Made by a program: the position numbers and the translations under genes. Shown one piece after another: positions 1 through 9,226 of a DNA stretch of 64,000 nucleotides; within the stretch, counting starts at the first letter, position 1; each line of letters begins with the position of its first letter. Below the pieces are notes generated by a model. The model had not been told where the DNA came from and did no database searches. It was given only the letters and a program-made list of their open reading frames with translations. Location of the stretch: contig NZ_RQZG01000005.1 of the NCBI RefSeq assembly GCF_003859805.1, positions 62,001 through 126,000 on the forward strand. The letters run 5' to 3'. This DNA is from Arachnia propionica. Lineage in GTDB: Bacteria > Actinomycetota > Actinomycetes > Propionibacteriales > Propionibacteriaceae.

Positions 1-269
1 ACGGTCACGGGGCCGTTGAGCAGCACCGGGGCGCCGGAGAGCACCTGCTCACGGGGAGCCGGTGCCAACGGCGAGGAAGGGCTGCCAGCGGTCGGGGCCG
101 GTGACTGCAGGACGACGGAGGGTGAGGGCGCGGTGGTCGTCTGCTGCACCGGTGGTGTCCCGGTGCCGGGATGTGATCCAGCCGCCGTCGGGTTGAGGAG
201 GGCCACCCCGCCGGCGACGAGCCCGACGACAAGGACACCGGCAACTGCAACTGACATTCGAGTACGCAA
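1..269 (-). CDS. Secreted Pro/Ser/Thr-rich protein, N-terminal part only
   Basis: Only the first ~89 codons are in the window; the gene continues beyond base 1. I chose the TTG at 269 because a GAGGAG ribosome-binding sequence lies 5 bases before it; the in-frame ATG at 257 is the alternative but is 17 bases from that site. The product begins with a short basic stretch (LRTRM) and a hydrophobic segment (VAVAGVLVVGLVAGGVALL), which reads as a signal peptide or single membrane anchor. A linker rich in Pro, Ser and Thr follows. A TAGGTT -10-like box lies at 310-315 on the same strand. I do not recognise the family; an exported or envelope protein is likely. Confidence 0.55.
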   Translation of the reverse strand, partial: MRTRMSVAVAGVLVVGLVAGGVALLNPTAAGSHPGTGTPPVQQTTTAPSPSVVLQSPAPTAGSPSSPLAPAPREQVLSGAPVLLNGPVT

Positions 270-363
270 CTCAGCTCCTCGGGGACAACGGCGGCATGAT
301 CCGCAGACGAACCTAACAGGTCGGGGTGGGGCGCGGGGTTGCTTTCGTGTCGTTCGTTCAGCC

Positions 364-1095
364 TCAGAGCTGGCAGTCGAAGCGCGGCGGCAGGGCGGAT
401 GCGGCGGCGTCGTCGAGGAACCAGTAGGTGGCGACGCTGCCCCGGGGGTGGCCCGCCGGGATGCCGGCATCCCCCTCGACGGCACGGGTGATCATCTCCG
501 CCTTCCCCGCGCCGGTGGCCATGAACCACACCTCGTCGGAGCGGCTGAGGGTGGGCAGGGTGAGGGAGATCCGCTCCGAAGGAGGCTTGGGGGAGTCCGT
601 GACCCCGATCACGGAGCGGCTGGTCGGCTCGAAACTCCGGTGGTCGGGGAAGATGGAGGCGACATGACCGTCAGGGCCCATGCCGAGCAGGGTGATGTCG
701 AACCAGACATCCCCGAGTTCGGCCGCGTACTCGGCTGCTGCCTCGTGCGGGTCGGCACGCCCCTCCTTGGCGGCCATCATGTGGATCTTCGCGGTCTGCA
801 CCGGGAGGGTACGCGCCAGTCGGCTGATGGCCTGCAGTGAGTTCCGGTCCGGATCGGTGGCGGCGACGAAGCGTTCATCCCCCCACCACAGGTGAAGCCT
901 GGGAAGCTCCAGAGGAGAGGCCACGGCGATCTCCGCGAAACGCTCGTAGACCAGATCGGCGGTGCTGCCCCCGGTCAGGCACAGGTTCACCTCGTCCTTG
1001 CTCTCCTGGAGCTCGCACAGTCGACGCAGCAGGCGGGCCGCGATGAGTTCGGCCAGCGTGCCGGGTGTGCTGAGGCGGACGATTCGACTGCGCAC
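364..1095 (-). CDS. pgl: 6-phosphogluconolactonase
   Basis: This 243-residue protein hydrolyses 6-phosphogluconolactone to 6-phosphogluconate in the oxidative pentose phosphate pathway. Family motifs are clear: LCLTGGSTADLVYE near residue 40, LWWGDERFV near 70, the LLGMGPDGHVASIFPDH core near 140, and a C-terminal GAGKAEMI segment. Length matches DevB/SOL-type lactonases. The start is GTG, supported by AGGAGG seven bases upstream. In actinobacteria pgl usually follows zwf and opcA; here the upstream DNA holds a broken reading frame instead, so pgl may be transcribed alone. Assignment is firm. Confidence 0.93.
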   Translation of the reverse strand: MRSRIVRLSTPGTLAELIAARLLRRLCELQESKDEVNLCLTGGSTADLVYERFAEIAVASPLELPRLHLWWGDERFVAATDPDRNSLQAISRLARTLPVQTAKIHMMAAKEGRADPHEAAAEYAAELGDVWFDITLLGMGPDGHVASIFPDHRSFEPTSRSVIGVTDSPKPPSERISLTLPTLSRSDEVWFMATGAGKAEMITRAVEGDAGIPAGHPRGSVATYWFLDDAAASALPPRFDCQL

Positions 1096-1230
1096 TCACG
1101 GACCTCCTGGCCGGGTTCTCGGATCGGGTCAGACCGGATGGTGTGACCTTCAGGCCTCAGCACGGCTGAGACATTCCCCTGTTCACGACAATAGCTCCCG
1201 TGGGCAGGCTGGGGCCAACCTGAATGTTTT

Positions 1231-1680
1231 TCAGGAACTGGTGATCTCGACGACGTCCACCCGACGCTTCTCCCGCAGTGGGATGCGGTGTGTCAACAGC
1301 CGTCGCGATGGGGTCCCGGGCCGCCTGCCGGGTCAGCGGGCGCATGAACTCCGGATCGGCCCGTACGCCGTGCATGAGGTCGTTGAAGAGGGTCAGCCCC
1401 TTCGGCATCACCCCTGAGCCGCAGCGGTGGTCGGCCCGCTCCAGGTCCTCCGCCTCGGTGTGGCGCAGGCCGAAACGCTGCTCTCCTGAGGGGCGCACGA
1501 TGAGGCAGGAGTTCACGAGCTCCGGTTTCACGGCCCTGAGGATGCTCTGCACTAGGAGGTGGTGCTCACCCCGGTGGAACGCACTGTCGTGCTCGCACAG
1601 GCCGTGGCGGCCGCAGGGCACTCGAGCTGGAGCAGCAGGTCGTCCCCGACGTCACTGCCCCGGGCCCCGGGAGGTCGCCA
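1231..1680 (-). pseudogene. Frameshifted remnant of an unrecognised CDS
   Basis: A stretch with strong G/C third-position bias on the minus strand is broken by frame changes. The central frame (about 1621-1290) encodes CPCGRHGLCEH, then a segment containing PELVNSCLIVRPSGEQRF and DLMHGVRADPEFMRPL. Near 1290 an ACACAC run shifts the frame: dropping two bases gives a sensible ending (RIPLREKRRVDVVEITSS, stop at 1231-1233). Upstream of about 1621 another one-base shift joins a coding-like stretch ending LLLQLEC. Either this is a decayed gene or there are sequence errors. I do not recognise the family; the paired Cys/His residues could bind metal. No other gene is seen between 1096 and 1855. Confidence 0.45.
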
Positions 1681-1802
1681 TGACACCGGGCGAGTTCCGC
1701 GCCGAGGCGATCAGGGGCCGACGATGGCGTATCCTGTGGTGTCCGTGCGTCCTCCCGGGTTTTCAGGGGCGCTCCGTATTAGGCTGGCCTTCCTTGATAG
1801 GC

Positions 1803-1832
1803 TTGACTGATTCCGCAAGACTGGCGTATGCA
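1803..1832 (+). promoter_or_regulatory. Likely suf operon promoter
   Basis: TTGACT (1803-1808) and TATGCA (1827-1832) are separated by 18 bases, placing transcription start about 15-20 bases before the sufR ATG. This is the only good promoter candidate before the eight-gene operon, so SufR autoregulation would act here. Inferred from sequence only. Confidence 0.5.
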
Positions 1833-1855
1833 AAATCGCCGGGAGGGGGAACGTC

Positions 1856-2527
1856 ATGAGTCAAGCAGCGCGCGAGTCGGACAACTCCACTCGCGAACGT
1901 GTGATCCGCTCCGTTCTCGAACACGGACCGTCGACCGCCAGGGAGTTGGCGGAGCGTCTCAACCTCACCCCGGCCGCCATCCGCCGTCACCTGACGGCGC
2001 TCATCGAGGCGGGCTCCCTCGACTCGCGTGAGCAGCGGGTCTACGGCGGGCGGGGACGGGGTCGCCCCTCGAAGGTCTTCTTCCTCACCGATGCCGGGCG
2101 CGCCGACTTCCACCAGGGCTACGACGAACTGGCGATCGTGGCCATCCGGCGCCTCATCGAGGCCGCAGGCCCCCAGGCGATGCACGATCTCGCCGCGGAA
2201 CACATCGACGAGATCGAGAAGCGGTTCCACGAGTTGCGGGCCGAGGACCCGTCGCTCACCCCGATCGACGCCCTGACCCAGGCGCTCGGCGCGAACTACG
2301 CCCCTTCCATCAAACCGGTACGCTCCGGTGATCAGCTGTGTCAGCACCACTGTCCCGTGGCGCACGTCGCAGCCGAGTACCCGCAGTTCTGTGAGGTCGA
2401 GACCCAGCTGTTCTCCCGGCTGCTCGGCAGTCATGTCCAGCGGCTCGCCACCATCGCCCACGGCGACGGTGTCTGCACCACACACGTCCCGAACCCCGTG
2501 ATCCTGAACAACAAGACGAGGAAGTGA
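1856..2527 (+). CDS. sufR: SufR-type Fe-S cluster repressor of the suf operon
   Basis: A 223-residue DNA-binding regulator. Residues ~15-60 form a winged helix-turn-helix ([21 protein letters not shown]), with a GRGRPSK wing near 66-73. The C-terminal half carries Cys162, Cys166, Cys179 and Cys207 in the arrangement of the Fe-S-binding part of SufR. SufR homologues bind a cluster and repress suf genes, losing DNA binding when the cluster is lost; that role is inferred here from family and position. It is the first gene of the operon: only four bases separate its stop from sufB, and the sufB ribosome-binding site (GAGGAAG) lies inside its end. A GGGAGGGGG site precedes its ATG. Confidence 0.92.
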   Translation: MSQAARESDNSTRERVIRSVLEHGPSTARELAERLNLTPAAIRRHLTALIEAGSLDSREQRVYGGRGRGRPSKVFFLTDAGRADFHQGYDELAIVAIRRLIEAAGPQAMHDLAAEHIDEIEKRFHELRAEDPSLTPIDALTQALGANYAPSIKPVRSGDQLCQHHCPVAHVAAEYPQFCEVETQLFSRLLGSHVQRLATIAHGDGVCTTHVPNPVILNNKTRK

Positions 2528-2531
2528 CCAT

Positions 2532-3971
2532 ATGACGACCACCCCCCAGGCCCCAGGACTTGGAGCCACGCAGGACGAGCACCTGGAGGCCCTCAGCGGC
2601 TACCAGTACGGCTGGCACGACTCCGATGCCGCCGGTGCCGCAGCGCAGCGTGGTCTGAGTGAGGCCGTGGTCGCGAACATCTCCGAGCTGAAGGACGAGC
2701 CACAGTGGATGCGCGATCTGCGCATGAAGGGGCTCAGGCTCTTCGGCAAGAAGCCCATGCCGCAGTGGGGCGCCGAACTGGACGAGATCGACTTCGACAA
2801 CATCAAGTACTTCGTCCGGTCCACCGAGAAGCAGGCCCAGACCTGGGACGACCTGCCCCAGGACATCAAGAACACCTACGACCGGCTGGGCATCCCGGAG
2901 GCGGAGAAGGCACGGCTCGTCGCCGGTGTCGCCGCCCAGTACGAGTCCGAGGTGGTCTACCACAAGATCAACGAGGAGCTGGAGCGCCAGGGCGTGATCT
3001 TCCTCGACACCGACACCGCGCTCAAGGAACACCCGGAACTGTTCCAGGAGTACTTCACCACGGTGATCCCGGCCGGGGACAACAAGTTCGCGGCCCTCAA
3101 CACCGCGGTGTGGTCCGGTGGATCGTTCGTCTACGTGCCGAAGGGCGTCCACGTCACGATCCCGCTGCAGGCCTACTTCCGCATCAACACCGAGAACATG
3201 GGCCAGTTCGAGCGGACCCTCATCATCGTCGACGAGGACGCCTACGTCCACTACGTCGAGGGCTGCACCGCCCCGATCTACTCGTCGGACTCGCTGCACT
3301 CCGCCGTGGTGGAGATCATCGTGAAGAAGGGGGCCCGCTGCCGCTACACGACCATCCAGAACTGGTCCAACAACGTCTACAACCTCGTCACCAAGCGCGC
3401 CGTCTGTGAGGAGGGCGCGACGATGGAATGGATCGACGGCAACATCGGTTCCAAGGTCACCATGAAGTACCCGGCGGTCTATCTCATGGGTGAGCACGCC
3501 CGCGGTGAGACCCTCTCCATCGCCTTCGCGGGTGAGGGGCAGCACCAGGATGCCGGTTCCAAGATGGTCCACTGCGCTCCCCACACCTCCTCGTCGATCA
3601 TCTCCAAGTCGGTCGCGCGTGGCGGTGGGCGTGCCTCCTACCGTGGCCTGGTCAAGGTGGAGGCCGGGGCCCACCACTCCGCATCCTCGGTGAAGTGTGA
3701 CGCCCTGCTGGTGGACAACGTCTCGCGCTCCGACACCTACCCCTATGTCGACGTGCGCGAGGACGACGTCTCGATGGCCCACGAGGCCACCGTGTCGAAG
3801 GTCTCCGACGACCAGCTGTTCTACCTCATGTCCCGTGGCATGGAGGAGGACGAGGCGATGGCGATGATCGTACGCGGTTTCGTCGAACCCATCGCGAAGG
3901 AACTCCCCATGGAGTACGCCCTGGAACTCAACCGGCTCATCGAGCTGCAGATGGAAGGTGCGGTCGGCTGA
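2532..3971 (+). CDS. sufB: Fe-S cluster assembly scaffold SufB
   Basis: A 479-residue subunit of the SufBC2D complex, the cytoplasmic scaffold on which iron-sulfur clusters are built. The sequence has the typical N-terminal helical part, then the long beta-helix core with [18 protein letters not shown] and [13 protein letters not shown]. The C-terminal segment contains [15 protein letters not shown] and [21 protein letters not shown], shared by SufB and SufD. Length equals the family norm. It lies immediately after sufR and before sufD, as in other actinobacterial suf operons. High confidence. Confidence 0.97.
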   Translation: MTTTPQAPGLGATQDEHLEALSGYQYGWHDSDAAGAAAQRGLSEAVVANISELKDEPQWMRDLRMKGLRLFGKKPMPQWGAELDEIDFDNIKYFVRSTEKQAQTWDDLPQDIKNTYDRLGIPEAEKARLVAGVAAQYESEVVYHKINEELERQGVIFLDTDTALKEHPELFQEYFTTVIPAGDNKFAALNTAVWSGGSFVYVPKGVHVTIPLQAYFRINTENMGQFERTLIIVDEDAYVHYVEGCTAPIYSSDSLHSAVVEIIVKKGARCRYTTIQNWSNNVYNLVTKRAVCEEGATMEWIDGNIGSKVTMKYPAVYLMGEHARGETLSIAFAGEGQHQDAGSKMVHCAPHTSSSIISKSVARGGGRASYRGLVKVEAGAHHSASSVKCDALLVDNVSRSDTYPYVDVREDDVSMAHEATVSKVSDDQLFYLMSRGMEEDEAMAMIVRGFVEPIAKELPMEYALELNRLIELQMEGAVG

Positions 3972-4008
3972 GCCCGACCCCGAACAAGAAGACAAGAGGA
4001 ACAAGAAG

Positions 4009-5178
4009 TTGAGCACCACTGCTGCACCGAACGTGGCCGGCGCCGTCGAGACCGTCGCCTCCCACCTGCACCCCACCCCGTCCTGGGAGGTCGCCGATCA
4101 CCCGAGGCCCACCGGGCTGGAGGAGATCTGGCGGTTCACCCCGCTGAAGCGTCTCGAGGGCCTGCTGGCCGAGGGGGGGACCCTGCCGGGGCTGACCTGG
4201 GAAGGAGAGACCCCGGAAGGGGTCGAGTTCACCCTCCTTCCCATCGACGAACTGCCGAAACTGGCGGTCGAGCCCCCTGTGGACCGCGTCGCCGCTCTGG
4301 CCGTGGCCCGGAGCGCGGAGCTGGCGCTCATGCGCATCCCGGCCGAGACCGAACTGGAGCAGGCGAACGTCCACGTCGGCACCGGGAACGGAGGCGAGGC
4401 CGCCGAGGTCTTCGTGCTGGAGGTCGGGGCCAACGCCCGGGCCACCATCGTGTTCCACTACAAGGGATCCGGCTCCTACGCCGCCAAGTACGACATCCGG
4501 ATCGGCGACGGGGCCGAGATCAACCTCGTCTTCGTCAACGACTGGGAGGCCGACGCGCGGCACGGTGGCCAGATCAGCCTCGAGGTCGGACGCGACGCCC
4601 GGGTGCGCACTGTCCAGGCCTCTCTCGGTGGGGACGTGATCCGGCTCCAGGAGAATGCCCGGTTCGCCGGGCCGGGCGGGGAACTGGAACAGTACGGTCT
4701 CTACTTCGTCGACGCCGGGCAGCACGTCCAGCACCGCCTCTTCGTGGACCACAACGCGCCGAGGACCAGGTCCAACGTCGACTACCGTGGGGCGCTGCAG
4801 GGTGAGGGTGCCAACTCCGTGTGGATCGGTGACGTGCTGATCCGCAAGGTGGCCGAGGGCATCGAGACCTACGAGTCCAACAAGAACCTCGTGCTCACCG
4901 ACGGATGCCGCGCCGACTCGGTGCCCAACCTGGAGATCGAGACCGGTGAGATCGAGGGAGCCGGGCACAGCTCCACCACGGGGCGCTTCGACGACCTCCA
5001 GCTGTTCTACCTGCGCTCCAGGGGCATCCCCGAGGCCGAGGCGCGTCGCCTGGTGGTCCACGGCTTCTTCAACGACATCATCCGCCGCATCGGTGTGCCG
5101 GAGGTGGAGCAGCGCCTGCAGCAGCAGGTGGAACAGGAACTCGAGGCCGCAGCGAAGGCCATGGAGGCCACCTCGTGA
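4009..5178 (+). CDS. sufD: Fe-S cluster assembly protein SufD
   Basis: This 389-residue partner of SufB in the SufBC2D scaffold has the same beta-helix fold and a diagnostic C-terminal block: DDLQLFYLRSRGIPEAEARRLVVHGFFNDII. The start is uncertain. I chose TTG at 4009, eight bases after an AGAGGA site; a GTG at 3958, overlapping the end of sufB, would add 17 charged residues ([16 protein letters not shown]) and has no good ribosome site. The gene overlaps the following Rieske gene by four bases (GTGA), which suggests translational coupling. Confidence 0.92.
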   Translation: MSTTAAPNVAGAVETVASHLHPTPSWEVADHPRPTGLEEIWRFTPLKRLEGLLAEGGTLPGLTWEGETPEGVEFTLLPIDELPKLAVEPPVDRVAALAVARSAELALMRIPAETELEQANVHVGTGNGGEAAEVFVLEVGANARATIVFHYKGSGSYAAKYDIRIGDGAEINLVFVNDWEADARHGGQISLEVGRDARVRTVQASLGGDVIRLQENARFAGPGGELEQYGLYFVDAGQHVQHRLFVDHNAPRTRSNVDYRGALQGEGANSVWIGDVLIRKVAEGIETYESNKNLVLTDGCRADSVPNLEIETGEIEGAGHSSTTGRFDDLQLFYLRSRGIPEAEARRLVVHGFFNDIIRRIGVPEVEQRLQQQVEQELEAAAKAMEATS

Positions 5179-5504
5179 GCTTCATCGCCGTCGCGGGGGT
5201 CGACGAGCTGGTGGGGCAGACCCCCCTGGCCATCGACGAGCACGAACTGGCCATCGTCCGTCACGAGGGCGAGTACTTCGCCATCCACAACCTGTGCAGC
5301 CACGGACACGTGGCGCTCAGCGAGGGTGAGGTGGCCGACGGTGCCATCGAGTGCTACCTCCACGGTTCCCGTTTCGACCTGCGCACCGGCCGGTCCCTGT
5401 GCCTGCCCGCCACCGAACCCGTCCCCGTCTACCCGGTCAGGATCGAGGACGAACAGATCCTCGTCGACCTCGACCATCCCATCTCGAACATCCAGGAGTC
5501 CTGA
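5175..5504 (+). CDS. Rieske-type [2Fe-2S] ferredoxin of the suf operon
   Basis: A 109-residue single-domain Rieske protein. The two cluster motifs are CSHGH (Cys41, His43) and CYLHG (Cys60, His63), spaced as in small NirD/BphA3-like ferredoxins. It has no signal peptide, so it is cytoplasmic. Its place between sufD and sufC suggests it supplies electrons or redox control for cluster assembly; that is inference, because its exact role in actinobacterial suf operons is not settled. The GTG start overlaps the sufD stop. It is too small to be an oxygenase component and no oxygenase is nearby. Confidence 0.9.
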   Translation: MSFIAVAGVDELVGQTPLAIDEHELAIVRHEGEYFAIHNLCSHGHVALSEGEVADGAIECYLHGSRFDLRTGRSLCLPATEPVPVYPVRIEDEQILVDLDHPISNIQES

Positions 5505-5509
5505 TACCC

Positions 5510-6268
5510 ATGTCCAAGCTCGTCATCTCCGACCTCCACGTCGACGTCCTCACCGAGGAGGGCCCCAAGCAGATCCTCAAGGGCGTCAACCTCACCGTCA
5601 ACCCCGGTGAGATCCACGCCATCATGGGGCCGAACGGGTCCGGGAAGTCGACCCTGGCCTACTCCATCGCGGGCCACCCCAAGTACGAGATCACCTCCGG
5701 CTCGGTCACCCTCGACGGCGTCGAGCTCACCGAGCTGACCGTCGATGAGCGTGCCCGCGCAGGTCTGTTCCTGGCGATGCAGTACCCGGTCGAGGTGCCG
5801 GGGGTCTCGGTGGCGAACTTCCTGCGCTCCGCGAAGACCGCCCTCGACGGTGAGGCCCCGAAGATCCGCACCTGGGTCAAGGACGTCGAGGCCGCACTGG
5901 GCGGCATGCAGCTCGACAAGTCCTTCTCCGGCCGCTCCGTCAACGAGGGCTTCTCCGGTGGTGAGAAGAAGCGCCACGAGATCGCCCAGCTGGAACTGCT
6001 CAACCCCAAGGCCGCGATCCTCGACGAGACCGACTCCGGCCTCGACATCGACGCGCTGCGGGTCGTCGCGGAGGGTGTGAACCGCTACACCGCGCAGGGG
6101 GATCGGGCCCTGATGCTCATCACCCACTACACCCGTATCCTGCGCTACATCGAGCCGACCTTCGTCCACGTCTTCGTCGACGGTCGGATCGTCGAGGCGG
6201 GTGGCAAGGAGTTGGCCGAGCGGCTGGAGGCCGAGGGCTACGAGAACTTCATCAAGCTCGCCCGCTGA
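5510..6268 (+). CDS. sufC: Fe-S cluster assembly ATPase SufC
   Basis: A 252-residue ABC-type ATPase that powers the SufBC2D scaffold in the cytoplasm. Walker A is GPNGSGKST (residues ~40-48), the Q-loop is MQYPVEVPG near 80, the signature is FSGGEKKR near 148, and Walker B reads AAILDETDSGLD near 169-180. The SufC-typical change from DEP to DET is present. The reading frame extends upstream into the Rieske gene, but ATG 5510, preceded by CAGGAGTC, gives the correct N-terminus (MSKLVISDLHV). It has no membrane domain. Confidence 0.97.
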   Translation: MSKLVISDLHVDVLTEEGPKQILKGVNLTVNPGEIHAIMGPNGSGKSTLAYSIAGHPKYEITSGSVTLDGVELTELTVDERARAGLFLAMQYPVEVPGVSVANFLRSAKTALDGEAPKIRTWVKDVEAALGGMQLDKSFSGRSVNEGFSGGEKKRHEIAQLELLNPKAAILDETDSGLDIDALRVVAEGVNRYTAQGDRALMLITHYTRILRYIEPTFVHVFVDGRIVEAGGKELAERLEAEGYENFIKLAR

Positions 6269-6303
6269 GCCGATCGGACCGGGGCCAGGTAAGGAGGAGT
6301 GGG

Positions 6304-7533
6304 ATGGGCTACGACGTGCACGCGATCCGGGAACAGTTCCCGGTGCTCGGCCGCAGGGTCGGGGAGCATCCGCTGGTGTACTTCGACTCGGCCAACACCT
6401 CGCAGAAACCCCGGGCTGTGGTCGAGGCCATCGATGAGCACTACCTGATGCACAACGCCAACGTGGCGCGCGCGATGCATGTGCTGGGTGCCGAGGCCAC
6501 CGAGGCCTACGAGGGGGCCCGCGCCGGGATCGCCGCGTTCATCGGTGCAGCGGCACCCTCGGAGATCATCTTCACCAAGAACGCCTCGGAGGCCCTCAAC
6601 CTGGCCGCCAACACCCTCGGCGCGCGGCTGCGGGAGGGCGACGAGGTGGTGATCTCGGTGATGGAGCACCACTCCAACATCGTGCCGTGGCAGCTGGTGT
6701 GTGAACGCACCGGGGCGAGGCTCCGGTGGTTCGACGTGACCGACGACGGCAGGCTCGACCTCGATGCCGACCCAGGGCTCATCAACGAGCGCACCAAGGT
6801 GGTCTCGGTCACCCACGTCAGCAATGTGCTCGGCACGAGGAACCCGGTGGCCGAGATCGCGGCCCGGGCCCACGCCGTCGGCGCGGTGATGGTGGCAGAC
6901 GCCTCACAGTCGGTACCGCACGAGCCCGTCGACGTCACCGCGCTCGGGGCGGACATGGTGGCCTTCACCGGTCACAAGATGTGCGGTCCCACCGGGATCG
7001 GGGTGCTGTGGGGCAGGGCCGAGCTGCTGGAGGACCTGCCCCCGTTCCTGGGTGGCGGCGAGATGATCGAGGTGGTGCAGATGGAACGCTCCACCTTCGC
7101 CGCCCCGCCGTACCGTTTCGAGGCGGGAACCCCGCCCATCGCACAGGCGGTGGGGCTGGGGGCCGCCGTCTGCTGGCTGCAGGACCTCGGCATGGCCGAG
7201 ATCGCCGCACACGAACACGAGATCACCGGGTACATGCTGGACAAGCTCACCAGCATCGACGGGCTGCAGCTGCTCGGCCCCACCGAGGCGGTGGAGCGGG
7301 GCAGTGCCTGCTCGTTCAACCTGGTCGGCATCCACCCGCACGACGTGATGCAGGTCCTGGACTCCCGGGGCATCGCGATCCGGGGCGGGCACCACTGTGC
7401 CCGGCCCCTCCACAAGCGGCTGGGGCACCAGAGCTCCACCCGGGCGTCGGCCCACCTGTACACCACGCGCGAGGAGATCGACGCCCTGGCCGATGCGCTG
7501 GTGTTCACCCGCGACTACTTCGGAGCGAGATGA
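6304..7533 (+). CDS. sufS: Cysteine desulfurase SufS
   Basis: A 409-residue PLP enzyme of the group II (SufS/CsdA) type. It removes sulfur from cysteine and holds it as a persulfide for cluster assembly. Visible features are the PLP lysine in FTGHKMCGPTG (Lys225), the upstream TSxxHHSN-like stretch EHHSNIVPW, and the catalytic cysteine in RGGHHCARPL (Cys365). An AAGGAGG site precedes the ATG. The stop overlaps the sufU start (ATGA), and SufS and SufU are known sulfur-transfer partners. Confidence 0.96.
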   Translation: MGYDVHAIREQFPVLGRRVGEHPLVYFDSANTSQKPRAVVEAIDEHYLMHNANVARAMHVLGAEATEAYEGARAGIAAFIGAAAPSEIIFTKNASEALNLAANTLGARLREGDEVVISVMEHHSNIVPWQLVCERTGARLRWFDVTDDGRLDLDADPGLINERTKVVSVTHVSNVLGTRNPVAEIAARAHAVGAVMVADASQSVPHEPVDVTALGADMVAFTGHKMCGPTGIGVLWGRAELLEDLPPFLGGGEMIEVVQMERSTFAAPPYRFEAGTPPIAQAVGLGAAVCWLQDLGMAEIAAHEHEITGYMLDKLTSIDGLQLLGPTEAVERGSACSFNLVGIHPHDVMQVLDSRGIAIRGGHHCARPLHKRLGHQSSTRASAHLYTTREEIDALADALVFTRDYFGAR

Positions 7534-7970
7534 ACCTCGACGAGCTCTACCAGACCATCATCCTCGACCACTACCGGGAGAAGCACCACAGTGGGTTGCG
7601 TGATCCCTACCAGGCCGAGGTGCACCACGTGAACCCGTCCTGCGGGGACGAGCTGACGTTGCGCGTCCACCTGGACGGTGAGACCATCACGGACGTCTCC
7701 TACGACGGTGAGGGCTGCTCCATCTCCCAGGCCTCCACCTCCGTCCTCGGTGACCTCGTCATCGGCAAGGACATCGACCACTTCTCCGGGCTCTACGACG
7801 ACTTCCTGGAGATGATGCACTCGAAGGGGACCATCACCCCTGACGAGGACCGCTTCGCAGACGCCATCGCCTTCGCCGGTGTCTCGAAGTTCCCGGCGCG
7901 CGTCAAGTGTGCCCTGCTCGCATGGACGGCGCTCAGGGACGCCGTCGCACAGGCCTCGAAGGAGAACTGA
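7530..7970 (+). CDS. sufU: Zn-dependent sulfur transfer protein SufU
   Basis: A 146-residue IscU-fold protein. Cys38, Asp40, Cys63 and Cys127 form the zinc and sulfur-accepting site (PSCGDE, EGCSIS, RVKCALL). It has the insert characteristic of Gram-positive SufU, which accepts persulfide sulfur from SufS rather than acting as the main scaffold. The ATG at 7530 overlaps the sufS stop by four bases, and its own stop overlaps the next start, so translation is coupled along this stretch. Confidence 0.96.
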   Translation: MNLDELYQTIILDHYREKHHSGLRDPYQAEVHHVNPSCGDELTLRVHLDGETITDVSYDGEGCSISQASTSVLGDLVIGKDIDHFSGLYDDFLEMMHSKGTITPDEDRFADAIAFAGVSKFPARVKCALLAWTALRDAVAQASKEN

Positions 7971-8350
7971 TGTACACACCCGAACCCCGCCCCTCCGACC
8001 TGGTCAAGGACGAACTGCCCGATGACGACACCCCCAAGGCCCTCCCGACCGAGGAGGAGATCGAGGAGGCGATGAAGGACGTCGTGGACCCGGAGCTGAT
8101 GGTCAACGTCGTCGATCTGGGCCTGCTCTACGGGGTCACCATCGACGACCAGGGCAATGTCACGCTCGACATGACGCTGACCTCCCCGACCTGTCCGATG
8201 ACCGACCGCATCGAGTACGACACCCGGTACGTCCTCGACGGTCTGGCCGCCTCGGTGACCATCAACTGGGTGTGGTTGCCGCCGTGGACGTTGGAGATGA
8301 TCACCGAGGACGGCCGCGAGCAGCTGCGCGCCATCGGCTACAACCTCTGA
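7970..8350 (+). CDS. sufT: SufT-like MIP18/DUF59 protein
   Basis: A 126-residue protein with the MIP18 family (DUF59) domain: EEAMKDVVDPELMVNVVDLGLLYGV near residues 30-55 and LTSPTCPMTD, with its conserved cysteine, near 75. Members assist Fe-S cluster maturation or delivery; SufT in other Gram-positives aids cluster transfer to targets. The acidic N-terminal tail (~28 residues) is extra to the core domain. It ends the suf operon, as in other actinobacteria. The start ATG overlaps the sufU stop by one base. Confidence 0.93.
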   Translation: MYTPEPRPSDLVKDELPDDDTPKALPTEEEIEEAMKDVVDPELMVNVVDLGLLYGVTIDDQGNVTLDMTLTSPTCPMTDRIEYDTRYVLDGLAASVTINWVWLPPWTLEMITEDGREQLRAIGYNL

Positions 8351-8398
8351 TCCCGCCACGGGTAGACTCGCGGCATCGACTGTCGAAGGAGGGCAAGG

Positions 8399-9226
8399 AT
8401 GCCGATGCTGACCACACCCGACGGGGTCTCGATCCACCACACCGACCAGGGCCGCGGGCGTCCGCTGGTGCTGATTCACGGCTGGCCATTGTCCGGGGCC
8501 GCCTTCGAGGACAACACGAAGGTCTTCGTCGACTCCGGCTATCGGGTCATCACCTACGATCGCCGGGGTTTCGGGACATCCGACAGGCCGGAGGGCGACT
8601 ACTCCTACGACACGTTGGCCGCGGACCTGGACGCGGTGCTCACCCAGCTGGACCTGAGGGACGCGGTGCTCCTCGGCTTCTCGATGGGCGGGGGAGAGGT
8701 GGCCCGGTACCTCGCCACCCGGGGCTCCGAGCGGGTGGCCGGGGCGATCCTGTCCGGTTCCATCTGCCCGGCGCTGTGCATCACCGACGACAACCCCGAC
8801 GGCGCGATGCCGCTGGACGGCTTCCAGGGCATCGCGGACTCCGTCGCCGCCGACCACCACGGTTTCGTCGAGCAGTTCTGCACCTGGTTCTTCAGCAACG
8901 ACGACGGCCTCACCGTCGACGAGCAGGCCTTGGCCAGGGCCGTGGCGATCGCGCGCCAGTCCGCCCCGCACGCGGCTGCGGCCACCGTGATGAGCTGGGC
9001 CACCGATCTGAGACAGGACTGCCGCAGCATTGACGTGCCGCTGCTGGTGATCCACGGCGACGGCGACCAGAACGTACCGCTGGCCAAGTCCAGCGCCCGG
9101 GTGAGCGAGTTCGCCCCGCAGGCGAAACTCGTGGTCATCAAGGACGGGCCCCATGGCGTCAACGTCTCCCACGCCGACCACTGGAATCGTGCCATCCTGG
9201 ACTTCCTGGCCACCCTGGATGGTTGA
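8399..9226 (+). CDS. Alpha/beta hydrolase, non-heme chloroperoxidase-like
   Basis: A 275-residue alpha/beta hydrolase. The nucleophile elbow is GFSMGG (Ser95), the acid is probably Asp223 (IHGDGDQNVP), and the base is His252 (GPHG). The YDRRGFGTSDRP stretch and overall length match the cofactor-free haloperoxidase/perhydrolase-esterase group; the natural substrate cannot be told from sequence. It has no signal peptide. AAGGAGGGCAAGG precedes the ATG, and a TAGACT -10-like box lies at 8363-8368, suggesting its own promoter after the suf operon. Confidence 0.88.
   Translation: MPMLTTPDGVSIHHTDQGRGRPLVLIHGWPLSGAAFEDNTKVFVDSGYRVITYDRRGFGTSDRPEGDYSYDTLAADLDAVLTQLDLRDAVLLGFSMGGGEVARYLATRGSERVAGAILSGSICPALCITDDNPDGAMPLDGFQGIADSVAADHHGFVEQFCTWFFSNDDGLTVDEQALARAVAIARQSAPHAAAATVMSWATDLRQDCRSIDVPLLVIHGDGDQNVPLAKSSARVSEFAPQAKLVVIKDGPHGVNVSHADHWNRAILDFLATLDG

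Noticed and set aside
2310-4076. Long minus-strand open frame (588 codons) across sufR-sufB
   Set aside because: It is antisense to strongly recognised suf genes, has a low-complexity His/Asp/Val/Gly composition, and is explained by high GC at codon third positions.
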